From: Streptomyces sp. NBC_00663
Lineage (GTDB): Bacteria; Actinomycetota; Actinomycetes; Streptomycetales; Streptomycetaceae
Assembly (NCBI RefSeq): GCF_036226885.1
Contig: NZ_CP109027.1
Coordinates: 6,076,001-6,140,000, forward strand
Direction of reading: 5' to 3'
Length of the DNA stretch: 64,000 nucleotides
The position numbers were made by a program, and so were the translations under genes. Shown in pieces: positions 40,843-49,253 of the stretch (position 1 is its first letter; every line of letters begins with the position of its first letter). A model generated the notes under the pieces. The model was not told where the DNA came from. It did no database searches and worked only from the letters and a program-made list of their open reading frames with translations.

Positions 40843-42036
40843 TCACGAGCCGCTGCGCTGCCCCGGCAGGCTCGCGGACAGCTGTGCCGCCGGACCCATC
40901 GCGCTCGCCGCCGCCGTACGGCGGGTCTGGAGCGGGACCGGACCGGCCTCCGGGTGGAGGAGCGGCGGCCCCGAGGGGCCCGTGGTGCCGTCGGTGTCGG
41001 CCGGCGGCCTGTCGCCCTGCGGACGCCGGGCCCGGTACGCGGCCCGGTACGCGGCGGGCGACGAGCCCAGCTGGCGGCGGAAGTGCCCGCGCAGCGCCAC
41101 CGGCGACCGGAAGCCGCAGCGGCCCGCGACCTCGTCCACCGAGTAGTCCGATGTCTCCAGCAGACGCTGGGCCTGTAGCACCCGCTGGGTGATCAGCCAC
41201 TGAAGCGGGGCCGATCCGGTCAGCGAGCGGAAGCGGCGGTCGAAGGTGCGTCGCGACATGTACGCCCTCGCCGCCAGCGTCTCCACGTCGAACTGTTCGT
41301 GGAGGTGCTCCAGCGCCCAGGCGACGACCTCGGCGAGCGGGTCGGCGCCGATCTCCTCGGGTAAAGACCTGTCGAGGTAGCGCTCCTGACCGCCCGAGCG
41401 GCGCGGGGGCACGACCAGACGCCGGGCCAGTGCGCCCGCCGCCTCGTTGCCGTGGTCCGTGCGCACGATGTGGAGGCAGAGGTCGATGCCGGCCGCCGTG
41501 CCGGCGGAGGTCAGCACGTCGCCGTCGTCCACGAAGAGTTCTCGCGGATCGACGTGCACCGACGGGTAGCGCTTGGCCAGCGTCGGCGCGTACATCCAGT
41601 GTGTGGTCGCGGGGCGGCCGTCCAGCAGGCCCGCCGCGGCGAGGACGAAGGCACCCGTGCACAGCCCGACGATGCGGGCGCCTTCCTCGTGCGCCCGGCG
41701 CAGTGCGTCGAGCGCTTCCTCGGGCGGTGGCGAGGTGATCGAACGCCAGGCCGGCACGACGACCGTGCCCGCCCGCGAGATCGCCTCCAGGCCATGTGGC
41801 GCGGTGAGTTCCAGGCCCCCTGTGGTCCGCAGCGGGCCTTCCTCGCCGCCGCACACCAGCAAGCGGTAGCGCGGTACGCCGGCGTCCTGGCGGTCGATTC
41901 CGAACACCGACAGCGGTATGGAACTCTCGAAGATGGGGCCGCCGCTGAACAGCAGCACCGCGACGATCTCCTTGCGGCGTCGCCCGGATAGCTTCCGGGC
42001 CGCGGCTTCCGGCGCGGCAGTGGAGTCGTGGCTCAT
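40843..42036 (-). CDS. adpA: Developmental regulator AdpA (BldH)
   Basis: This 397-residue protein has a DJ-1/PfpI-like dimerisation domain (about 25-200; VGLCTGAFVLAAAGLLDG), an inter-domain linker, and two AraC-type HTH motifs (VETLAARAYMSRRTFDRRFR and YSVDEVAGRCGFRSPVALRGHFR). It is the A-factor-pathway master regulator of morphological development and secondary metabolism. Leu225 in the linker is encoded by TTA (41362-41364), so translation depends on the rare bldA tRNA. Upstream is a 378-bp gene-free region. Confidence 0.96.
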   Translation of the reverse strand: MSHDSTAAPEAAARKLSGRRRKEIVAVLLFSGGPIFESSIPLSVFGIDRQDAGVPRYRLLVCGGEEGPLRTTGGLELTAPHGLEAISRAGTVVVPAWRSITSPPPEEALDALRRAHEEGARIVGLCTGAFVLAAAGLLDGRPATTHWMYAPTLAKRYPSVHVDPRELFVDDGDVLTSAGTAAGIDLCLHIVRTDHGNEAAGALARRLVVPPRRSGGQERYLDRSLPEEIGADPLAEVVAWALEHLHEQFDVETLAARAYMSRRTFDRRFRSLTGSAPLQWLITQRVLQAQRLLETSDYSVDEVAGRCGFRSPVALRGHFRRQLGSSPAAYRAAYRARRPQGDRPPADTDGTTGPSGPPLLHPEAGPVPLQTRRTAAASAMGPAAQLSASLPGQRSGS

Positions 42037-42414
42037 ACTGCTAAGCCCCCCTCGGTGGTCGCGGCTCCTCGGTTGTGTCGCTCCTGCACGTTTCCCCTCG
42101 GTCCTGCACGAGTCCCCCGCCGTAAGACGTCAAGATCGAATCTACTGTGTCCCGTGGTGCCGGGGTGACCGAGTTCGGCAACCGGCACATTGTCGACATG
42201 GCAACTTGGCGTGAAGCATTCGATCACGAAGCGTTGCACTCACGGGCCGTGCAGGGAAGTGCGCCTCGTCGTAGTGGCCAATCCACGAGGGGTGCGAAGG
42301 GGCCCCGGGACCCTTTCCGTGCAGGTCGAACGGGGGGTGGGGGGTGCTACGGGTAACGGATGTGCGGGGCCGAGAAGTTGGCTGAAAAGATACGGGTCCG
42401 TGCATGGAAACCGG
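42037..42414. other. adpA upstream regulatory region
   Basis: These 378 bp carry no supported gene. A TAGATT -10-like hexamer (42139-42144, minus strand) and an AdpA-like half-site TGGCGTGAAG (42207-42216) can be seen. Long, complex leaders are typical for adpA. Confidence 0.5.
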
Positions 42415-42720
42415 TCACGCGACCGGTGAGTTTCCCCCAGTGTGGCGACCGCCCCGATGGGACCCGGATCCGGTCCTGTGACGACGGCCACGATGGGGTG
42501 CGTGTTCCTCGGCGAGCAAGCGCGCCGCGCCGCGCTCCGACTGCCGCAGCAGCACCCGGCAGACCGCCGTGACGGCGGCGAGGCCCAGCGCGGTGCCCGC
42601 GGCGCCGGCGAGCGAGGAGCCGTACCAGACAAGGACCACCGGCACGAGGACGCAACTGAAGGCCGCCCAGCGGACCACGTCCGTGGCGGAGTCGTCGGAG
42701 GGCGGTCGGTGTCCGGACAT
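42415..42720 (-). CDS. Small membrane protein
   Basis: This 101-residue protein has two hydrophobic segments (AAFSCVLVPVVLVWYGSSLAG and AGTALGLAAVTAVCRVLL) followed by a basic, histidine-rich tail (EEHAPHRGRRHRTGSGSHRG). It lies upstream of adpA in the same direction. Family unknown. Confidence 0.6.
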   Translation of the reverse strand: MSGHRPPSDDSATDVVRWAAFSCVLVPVVLVWYGSSLAGAAGTALGLAAVTAVCRVLLRQSERGAARLLAEEHAPHRGRRHRTGSGSHRGGRHTGGNSPVA

Positions 42721-43066
42721 GGCGTGCTCCCTGGGGGTGGGTCGCGGGGTTCAACGCCTGTTCGGCGGGTCGGTCACTGCCCACAGGGCCCTTCGGGGGG
42801 CCAGGGGAAACCGAACCCTGTGCAAACCGCCTGTACAGCGCAGCAACCATTGCGTTACGGGCGCACCCTCGTGCATGCTCCCTGGAACCCCTCACCGACT
42901 GGGGGTACCTCCCGCTCGAGCGTCGAGAGTGGGGGAGAGCGGGATATGGGCGAAGGAGGCGTGCCGCCGTACCCTTGGGGGTATGGGGTTGGGAAGATGA
43001 TTCCCGGACACAGCTCCGCCGCACACTGTCGTCCCTCCCAATAAGGATCACAACGCCGAGACAGCC
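42721..43066. other. Gap between small membrane protein and USP genes
   Basis: This 346-bp gap holds the promoters of two divergent genes and a copy of a dispersed Streptomyces repeat at 42899-42938. No further gene is supported. Confidence 0.5.
42899..42938. repeat. Dispersed intergenic repeat, GGGGGTACCTCCC type
   Basis: GGGGGTACCTCCC, GCTCGAGCG and GTGGGGGAG occur in order. This arrangement is a repeat I have seen in many Streptomyces intergenic regions; it can form a weak CTCCC/GGGAG hairpin. Confidence 0.55.
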
Positions 43067-43594
43067 ATGGCCGGTCACGAATTCTTCGAACCCGCGGACC
43101 GCAAGCGGCCCGTCGCCGATCCCACGGCGGCCGAGCCCCTGGCGGCGGAAGAGCTACGCCATTCCTGCGACCCCGCCTTCAAGCACGGCGTCGTCGTGGG
43201 CTTCGACGGCTCCACCTCCAGCGAGCGCGCCCTCGCGTACGCCATCGGCATGGCCCACCGCTCCGGCTCGGCCCTGATCATCGTCCATGTCGCCAACCGG
43301 CTGCCCACCACCGTGTGGGCGGGCTGCGAGCCGCCGGTGTTCGTGGATGTGCCGGATCACCGCACCGAGGTCCTCGGTCTTGAGCTGGCCTGCGCGGACT
43401 ATCTCGCCGAGGTGCCCTGGATCCTCGTCGAGCGCGGCGGCGACATCTGCCATGAACTCGAAGAGGTCGGGCGGGAGTACGAGGCGGACGCGATCGTCGT
43501 CGGCTCCACGCACGGCATCGTGGGCCGTATCTTCGGCTCCGTCGCGGGGCGGCTCGCCAAGCGCGCCAAGCGCCCCGTCGTTGTCATTCCGTAA
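43067..43594 (+). CDS. Universal stress protein
   Basis: This 175-residue protein has a single USP domain: HGVVVGFDGSTSSERALAYA at the start of the domain and the ATP-binding signature GSTHGIVGRIFGSVAGRLAK near the C-terminus. It is likely a cytoplasmic ATP-binding stress protein. A 30-residue acidic extension precedes the domain. Confidence 0.88.
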   Translation: MAGHEFFEPADRKRPVADPTAAEPLAAEELRHSCDPAFKHGVVVGFDGSTSSERALAYAIGMAHRSGSALIIVHVANRLPTTVWAGCEPPVFVDVPDHRTEVLGLELACADYLAEVPWILVERGGDICHELEEVGREYEADAIVVGSTHGIVGRIFGSVAGRLAKRAKRPVVVIP

Positions 43595-43683
43595 CTCGCC
43601 GTTCTCCCAGGTGAGATGCGAACCGGGAACGCCCCGTCCCCTTTGTGCAGCGCCCGAATCTACTGGCGCGTAGAGGTGTTTGT

Positions 43684-43698
43684 GCCCTTGTGAAGGGC
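43684..43698 (+). terminator. Small hairpin after the USP gene
   Basis: GCCCTT and AAGGGC form a 6-bp stem with a 3-nt loop, about 90 bp after the stop and 48 bp before the next gene. It may be a weak terminator or part of the next leader. Confidence 0.3.
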
Positions 43699-43745
43699 AT
43701 ATATCGCACACACCGCACAACTGCACAGCATGAAGGGAGCCCGCC

Positions 43746-44303
43746 GTGGACAACGACGTCTCCGCGGGAGCAACCACCACCATCGTCGGCCGACTCGCCC
43801 TCGGGATCACCCTCCTGGCGTTCGGACTCGGCCACACCGACGTGATCGACGGCGTGACAGCCGCTGACGCCGTGTCAATCGCCCATTACGTGGGCGGCAT
43901 TGCCCTCTTCGTCGCCGGGCTCATGGCCTTCCGTGACCGCGACACCGTCAACGGGACCGCGTTCGTGGCGCTGGGTGCGCTGTGGTTCACGTGGGCCGTC
44001 TCGGACGCCGGATCCGCCAACGCGGCCGGGCTGTTCTTCCTGCTCTTCGCCCTCGTGGCGCTGTCCCTCACGCTCGCCGGCGGGGACCAACTCGGGCAGG
44101 GCACCTACGGGTTGCTCTTCGTGTCCCTCGTGCTGATGGCCATCGCGGCCTTCGCCGACAACGACGGGCTCGCCAAGGTGGGCGGCTGGTTCGCCGTCGC
44201 GGCGGGGGCGGTGGCTTGGTATGCCGCGACTGCCGCGTTGGCTCACTGGCCGACGTCGCTGCGTGGACGTGCTGCCGGACGGGGCGTGACGGCCACCGGC
44301 TAA
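43746..44303 (+). CDS. GPR1/FUN34/YaaH family membrane protein
   Basis: This 185-residue protein has six membrane helices (GRLALGITLLAFGLGHTDVI, AGLFFLLFALVALSLTLAGG and others) and the length and spacing of YaaH/SatP-type acetate or succinate channels, though the usual NPAPLGL motif near the N-terminus is not clear. GTG 43746 has GGGAG upstream. The substrate is uncertain. Confidence 0.65.
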   Translation: MDNDVSAGATTTIVGRLALGITLLAFGLGHTDVIDGVTAADAVSIAHYVGGIALFVAGLMAFRDRDTVNGTAFVALGALWFTWAVSDAGSANAAGLFFLLFALVALSLTLAGGDQLGQGTYGLLFVSLVLMAIAAFADNDGLAKVGGWFAVAAGAVAWYAATAALAHWPTSLRGRAAGRGVTATG

Positions 44304-44350
44304 CTGGCAGCCGATGTCGGGGTATTGGGCGGCCCCGGCGATATGAGAGC

Positions 44351-44387
44351 GGACCCCCCCGTGATGGGTGGCATCACGTGGGGGTCC
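44351..44387. terminator. Terminator between YaaH-type and glmS genes
   Basis: GGACCCCC...GTGATG pairs with CATCAC...GGGGGTCC around GGTGG. It lies 47 bp beyond the YaaH-type gene and 90 bp beyond glmS on the other strand. Confidence 0.75.
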
Positions 44388-44415
44388 GTTCCGTTTCGTT
44401 GGCCGCTGCGGGTGT

Positions 44416-44448
44416 GGGGGGTTGCTCGCGCAGTTCCCCGCGCCCCTA
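44416..44448. repeat. Dispersed repeat, GGGGAACTGCGCG type, copy 1
   Basis: The segment contains CGCGCAGTTCCCCGCGCCCC, the inverse of the element at 58718. Three copies occur in the last third of the window, all intergenic. Confidence 0.8.
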
Positions 44449-44477
44449 AAAGCCAAAAGCCAAAAGCCAAAAAGCCT

Positions 44478-46295
44478 TTACTCCACCGTCACCGACTTCG
44501 CGAGGTTCCTCGGCTTGTCGATGTCTCGGCCCAGGCTCAATGCCGTGTGGTAGGCGAGGAGTTGGAGGGGGATGCCCAGCAGGATGGGGTCGAGTTCGTC
44601 CTCGTTCTTCGGGACGACGATGGTGTGGTCGGCCTTCTCCTGGTGCTGGTGGGCGACCGCGAGGATCTTGCCGCTGCGGGCCTTGATCTCCTCCATCGCG
44701 GCGCGGTTCTTCTCCAGCAGGTCGTCGTCGGGAACGATCGCGACCGTGGGGAGGGCGGGCTCGATCAGGGCCAGCGGGCCGTGCTTGAGCTCCGAGGCCG
44801 GGTAGGCCTCGGCGTGGATGTAGGAGACCTCCTTGAGCTTCAGGGAGGCCTCACGGGCCACCGGGTAGCCCCGGACGCGGCCGATGAAGAGCATCGAGCG
44901 GGCGTCGGTGTACTGCTCGGCCAGCTTCTTGATCTCCTCCTCCTGGGCGAGGATCTCGGAGATCTGGGCGGGCAGCTTGCGCAGGCCCTCGATGATGCGC
45001 TTGCCGTCCCGGACCGAGAGGTCGCGGGTGCGGCCCAGATGCAGGGCGAGCAGCGCGAAGGCGACCGTGGTGTTGGTGAAGCACTTCGTGGAGACCACGC
45101 AGACCTCAGGGCCCGCGTGGACGTAGATGCCGCCGTCCGCCTCCCGGGCGATCGCGGAGCCCACCACGTTGACCACGCCCAGGACGCGGGCGCCCTTGCG
45201 CTTCAGCTCCTGGACGGCCGCGAGGACGTCGTAGGTCTCGCCGGACTGGGAGACCGCGATGTAGAGGGTGTCGGGGTCCACGACCGCGTTGCGGTAGCGG
45301 AACTCGGAGGCCGGCTCGGCGTCCGCGGGGATGCGGGCCAGCTCCTCGATCATCTGCGCGCCGATCATGCCGGCGTGGTACGAGGTGCCGCAGCCGAGGA
45401 TCTTCACGCGGCGGATCTGGCGGGCCTCGCGGGCGTCCAGGTTCAGGCCGCCGAGGTGGACCGTGGAGAAGCGGTCGTCGATACGGCCGCGCAGGACGCG
45501 GTCGACGGCGTCCGCCTGCTCGTGGACCTCCTTGTGCATGTACGTGTCGTGGCCGCCCATGTCGTAGGAGGCGGCCTCCCACTCGACCGTGGTCGGCTCG
45601 GACGTCGTACGGGTGCCCTCGGTCGTGTACGTGCGGAAGTCGTCGGCCTTGAGGGTGGCCATCTCGCCGTCGTCCAACGTCACTATCTGCCGCGTGTGGG
45701 CGACCAGCGCCGCGATGTCCGAGGCGACGAACATCTCCTTCTCGCCGATGCCGAGGACGACCGGGGAGCCGTTTCGGGCGACCACGATGCGGTCCGGGAA
45801 GTCGGCGTGCAGGACGGCGATGCCGTAGGTGCCCTCGATGAGGCGGAGGGTCTCGCGGACCTTGTCCTCCAGCTTCTCCGCGGTGGAGCGGGAGATCAGG
45901 TGGACGAGGACCTCGGTGTCGGTCTCGGAGAGGAATTCGACGCCGTCGGCCTCCAGCTTGCGGCGCAGGTCGGAGGCGTTGTCGATGATGCCGTTGTGGA
46001 CGACGGCGACCCTGCCCTCGGCGTCGAGATGCGGGTGGGCGTTCGCGTCGGAGGGGGCGCCGTGGGTGGCCCAGCGGGTGTGGGCGATGCCGGTCGTGCC
46101 CTTGAAGCGGGCCGGGACCTTGGCCTCCAGGTCACGGACGCGGCCCTTGGCCTTGACGGTCCTCAGCCCGGCCGTCTTCGGCGCGGTGATGGCGATGCCC
46201 GCCGAGTCGTAGCCCCGGTACTCCAGGCGCTGGAGGCCCTCCAGGAGGAGAGGGGCCACATCACGCTTGCCGATGTATCCGACGATTCCGCACAT
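44478..46295 (-). CDS. glmS: Glutamine-fructose-6-phosphate transaminase
   Basis: This 605-residue protein is full-length GlmS. The N-terminal glutaminase domain starts at Cys2 (MCGIVGYIGKRDVAPLLL). Two SIS sugar-isomerase domains follow (GCGTSYHAGMIGAQMIEE and the active-site Lys tail SVTVE at the C-terminus). It makes glucosamine-6-phosphate for the cell wall. A tight 14-bp gap separates it from the small upstream gene. The leader ATATATATACGTAT is unusually AT-rich. Confidence 0.95.
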   Translation of the reverse strand: MCGIVGYIGKRDVAPLLLEGLQRLEYRGYDSAGIAITAPKTAGLRTVKAKGRVRDLEAKVPARFKGTTGIAHTRWATHGAPSDANAHPHLDAEGRVAVVHNGIIDNASDLRRKLEADGVEFLSETDTEVLVHLISRSTAEKLEDKVRETLRLIEGTYGIAVLHADFPDRIVVARNGSPVVLGIGEKEMFVASDIAALVAHTRQIVTLDDGEMATLKADDFRTYTTEGTRTTSEPTTVEWEAASYDMGGHDTYMHKEVHEQADAVDRVLRGRIDDRFSTVHLGGLNLDAREARQIRRVKILGCGTSYHAGMIGAQMIEELARIPADAEPASEFRYRNAVVDPDTLYIAVSQSGETYDVLAAVQELKRKGARVLGVVNVVGSAIAREADGGIYVHAGPEVCVVSTKCFTNTTVAFALLALHLGRTRDLSVRDGKRIIEGLRKLPAQISEILAQEEEIKKLAEQYTDARSMLFIGRVRGYPVAREASLKLKEVSYIHAEAYPASELKHGPLALIEPALPTVAIVPDDDLLEKNRAAMEEIKARSGKILAVAHQHQEKADHTIVVPKNEDELDPILLGIPLQLLAYHTALSLGRDIDKPRNLAKSVTVE

Positions 46296-46309
46296 ATATA
46301 TACGTATTC

Positions 46310-46567
46310 CTAGCCGTAGACGATCCGGCGCAGCTGGCGGAGCGTGAGCTCCGGTGGGGCCACCGCCCGGTATTTCAGGTCCGCCTCGATCCGGTCGAAG
46401 ATCTCCGCGTTCACCAGGCCCTGGGCCTGGAGCTCGCGGTGGCGGCGACGGACGTACACCTCGGTCGTCTCGTCGAAGTAGGCGAGCACGTCCTGGATCA
46501 CCCGCAGCGCCTCGCCCCGCTGGAGGGGCGTGGTGCGGGTCAGGTGATCAACAAGGTCGTCGTGCAC
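46310..46567 (-). CDS. Small conserved hypothetical protein upstream of glmS
   Basis: This 85-residue protein (VHDDLVDHLTRTTPLQRGEA, then VYVRRRHRELQAQGLVNAEI) is highly charged and mainly helical. GTG 46567 is chosen because the conserved part begins there; the ATG 36 bp upstream is possible. Its frame ends 14 bp before glmS, so the two are likely co-transcribed. Function unknown. Confidence 0.7.
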   Translation of the reverse strand: MHDDLVDHLTRTTPLQRGEALRVIQDVLAYFDETTEVYVRRRHRELQAQGLVNAEIFDRIEADLKYRAVAPPELTLRQLRRIVYG

Positions 46568-46607
46568 TCGGTAGATCCTGGGGTATCGGAGGCGGCCTCG
46601 CAAGAAT

Positions 46608-46627
46608 CCTGCCCGATATCGGGCAGG
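46608..46627. promoter_or_regulatory. 20-bp perfect palindrome upstream of the phosphatase
   Basis: CCTGCCCGAT followed by ATCGGGCAGG is a perfect 20-bp inverted repeat with no spacer, 111 bp before the phosphatase start and 41 bp before the divergent small gene. It may be an operator for either gene; the protein is unknown. Confidence 0.5.
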
Positions 46628-46737
46628 GCTCGGTAGAAACTCTTAGAACAACATTGAATCTCTTATGAGGCCGTGTTCGTGACTTGGTCATCCTGCGTCT
46701 TGCGTCTCGTTGCCTGAGGGGACGAGTTTCGGTCGTC

Positions 46738-48309
46738 ATGGACATTCCTCGCATGGGAGTACCGGAGCAGCTCGCCGAGCGCATGAGCATGGCCGAGCAG
46801 CACGAGTACCTGCGCGCCAGATTCTCCCGGCGCACGATGATCAGGGGCGGCGCGGTCACGCTGGGCGCCGTCACGGGCGGCGCGTTCGTGCCCGGCGCCA
46901 CGGCCCAGGCCACGCCCATGGCCGCCCCGCGCACCGAGACCGTCGACGGGGCACTCGTCGCCCCCTTCGGCCGCCACCTCGCCTACGGCAACGACCCGCG
47001 CACCGAGATGACCGTCTCGTGGCAGGTTCCGGTCGCCGTGAAGAAGCCCTTCATCCGCATCGGCGCCCACCCCTGGGACCTCTCCCGCAAGATCGAGGCC
47101 GAGGTACGCACCCTCTACACCCCGGCGGGCGTCGGGACGAGCGCCGACCACAACCAGTACTACGTCCACGCCAAGCTGACCCACCTCAAGCCCGGCAGGA
47201 CGTACTACTACGGCGTCGGCCACCAGGGCTTCGACCCCGCCGCCGCCCACCTGGTCGGCACCCTCGGCACCTTCACCACCGCCCCCGCCCACAAGAAGCC
47301 GTTCACCTTCACCGCCTTCGGCGACCAGGGCGTCAGCTACCACGGCCTCGCCAACGACAGCCTGATCCTCGGCCAGAACCCGGTCTTCCACCTGCACGCC
47401 GGCGACATCGCCTACGCCGACCCGGCCGGGCAGGGCAAGTCCGCCGACACCGGCTTCGACTCACGGGTGTGGGACCAGTTCCTCGCGCAGACCGAGTCGG
47501 TCGCCAAGTCTGTGCCGTGGATGGTGAGTTACGGCAACCACGACATGGAAGCCTGGTACTCGCCCAACGGCTACGGCGGCGAGGAGGCCCGCTTCACGCT
47601 CCCCGACAACGGGCCGGACAGGAAGAACCTCCCGGGCGTCTACTCCTTCGTCTACGGCAACACCGCGATCATCTCCCTCGACCCGAACGACGTGTCGTAC
47701 GAGATCCCCGCCAACCTCGGCATCTCCGGCGGGACGCAGACCACGTGGTTCGAGGGGCAGTTGAGGAAGTTCCGGGCCCGGCCCGACATCGACTTCGTCA
47801 TCGTCTTCTTCCACCACTGCGCCTACTGCACCTCCACCGCGCACGCCTCCGAGGGCGGGGTACGGCAGGAGTGGGTGCCGCTGTTCGAGAAGTACACGGT
47901 GGACCTGGTCATCAACGGCCACAACCACCAGTACGAGCGGACGGACGTCATCAAGGGCGACAAGGTCGTCAAGAAGCTGCCGATCGGGGAGACCGCGTAC
48001 TCCGAGACCGAGGGCGTCGTCTACGTGACCGCCGGTGCGGCCGGACGCAGCCTGTACGCGTTCAGCGCGCCCGACTCCTACGAGGGGCACCTCAACGAGG
48101 TCGACTCCGTCGCCTCCTTCATCAACACCAAGGACGGGAAGGTGAACGAGACCGTCGCCTGGTCCCGGGTGCGGTACCTCAACTACTCGTTCCTGCGGGT
48201 GGACGTGGAACCGGCGCCGCGCGGGCACTACGCCAAGCTGAAGGTCTCCGGCATCGCCGAGACCGGCGACCGGATCGACCACTTCACGGTGGCGCGCAAG
48301 GCCAAGTAG
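46738..48309 (+). CDS. Tat-exported purple acid phosphatase-like enzyme
   Basis: This 523-residue protein has a twin-arginine signal (SRRTMIRGGAVTLGAVTGGA) after a cytoplasmic-type N-tail. The mature part has an Ig-like N-domain and a metallophosphoesterase domain with metal-binding motifs FGDQG, YGNHDMEAW and VINGHNHQYER. It should release phosphate from organic phosphates outside the cell. The ATG 46738 start gives the full Tat signal. No clear PHO box was recognised. Confidence 0.87.
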   Translation: MDIPRMGVPEQLAERMSMAEQHEYLRARFSRRTMIRGGAVTLGAVTGGAFVPGATAQATPMAAPRTETVDGALVAPFGRHLAYGNDPRTEMTVSWQVPVAVKKPFIRIGAHPWDLSRKIEAEVRTLYTPAGVGTSADHNQYYVHAKLTHLKPGRTYYYGVGHQGFDPAAAHLVGTLGTFTTAPAHKKPFTFTAFGDQGVSYHGLANDSLILGQNPVFHLHAGDIAYADPAGQGKSADTGFDSRVWDQFLAQTESVAKSVPWMVSYGNHDMEAWYSPNGYGGEEARFTLPDNGPDRKNLPGVYSFVYGNTAIISLDPNDVSYEIPANLGISGGTQTTWFEGQLRKFRARPDIDFVIVFFHHCAYCTSTAHASEGGVRQEWVPLFEKYTVDLVINGHNHQYERTDVIKGDKVVKKLPIGETAYSETEGVVYVTAGAAGRSLYAFSAPDSYEGHLNEVDSVASFINTKDGKVNETVAWSRVRYLNYSFLRVDVEPAPRGHYAKLKVSGIAETGDRIDHFTVARKAK

Positions 48310-48325
48310 GCGCCGTTTCCCGGGA

Positions 48326-49219
48326 CTACATCCGTTTGAGGATCGCCTGCTTGGCCATTGTGAACTCCTCGTCCGTCAGCACACCCGTGCGGCGCAGCTC
48401 GCCGAGCTCGCGCAGCCGGCGCAGGAGGGCGTCGTGGCCGTCCTCGACGGGGGCGACCGGGAGGGAAGGCGCTTCCGGTCGTGTGTCCAGGGTCCTGTGT
48501 ACGTCGACGACGGCCGTCCGGGCCGGGTGGGGGAGCCTGGCCTGGACGGCCGCCGCGATCAGGGCCATCAACGGGTCCTTCTTGAAGCCCCACAGCTCCA
48601 CCGAGTTGGGGTCGTACTTCGGCGGCGCCTTGGTCGGCGCGTGCTTCACCGTGAAGCGCAGATGGCCGTTGTCCAGGCCCGCCGCCGGGTGCCACTCCAC
48701 GGCGGCGAGATCGGTGAGGGGGAGGGTGCGGACGCCGGCGGCGGCCTTGGCGTCCTCCGTCTTCCAGTTCCACTCCAGGCGGACCCGGTCGCCGTCGAAG
48801 GACGCGGTGCCGTCGCCCGCGGAGAACGACAGCGGGACGGCGGGGCCGGGGAGCAGGTACTCGGTCACCGGGGTCACCGGCACCTGGTCGAGGAGGAGGG
48901 CCTCGCGGACCTCGTCCACGAAGTACTCGGCGACGCCGTAGCGGTCGGCCTCGACGATCAGCTGGTAGGGGTCGTTGGGTTCGGTGAGGCGGCCGCCGGT
49001 CGCGTGCAGCAGCGGGTCGGCGCCGTCGCGCAGCCGCAGCCTGAGCCGCCCGGCCCTGCGGCCTTGTTCGAAGGAGACCCCCGCCAACGCGCCCAGCGGG
49101 ACGACGAGTTCACCCAGGGCCTTGCGGAACAGACTGACGTTCTTGTCGCGTCCCGGGGTCAGGCGCAGGGCGTCGCCGTCGAAGGCCCAGGTGCCGTCGC
49201 GCTGGATGATTTCCGCCAT
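48326..49219 (-). CDS. DUF4429 protein with SHOCT tail
   Basis: This 297-residue protein has two DUF4429-type beta-rich repeats (GTWAFDGDALRLTPG and GTASFDGDRVRLEWN) and a short C-terminal SHOCT-like segment (LRELGELRRTGVLTDEEFTM AKQAILKRM). It is cytoplasmic. Such proteins are common in actinobacteria; no biochemical function is known. It is convergent with the phosphatase gene. Confidence 0.78.
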   Translation of the reverse strand: MAEIIQRDGTWAFDGDALRLTPGRDKNVSLFRKALGELVVPLGALAGVSFEQGRRAGRLRLRLRDGADPLLHATGGRLTEPNDPYQLIVEADRYGVAEYFVDEVREALLLDQVPVTPVTEYLLPGPAVPLSFSAGDGTASFDGDRVRLEWNWKTEDAKAAAGVRTLPLTDLAAVEWHPAAGLDNGHLRFTVKHAPTKAPPKYDPNSVELWGFKKDPLMALIAAAVQARLPHPARTAVVDVHRTLDTRPEAPSLPVAPVEDGHDALLRRLRELGELRRTGVLTDEEFTMAKQAILKRM

Positions 49220-49253
49220 GGGGCAAGTCTGGCATTCGGGTCGCGGGTGCCGG

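Noticed and set aside
43746..44303. A proton-acetate symporter with certain function
   Set aside because: The six-helix YaaH-like layout is visible but the signature NPAPLGL motif is not clear, so no substrate is claimed.
44325..46313. A 662-codon plus-strand open frame
   Set aside because: It is antisense to glmS, which is certain, and has the usual shadow composition.
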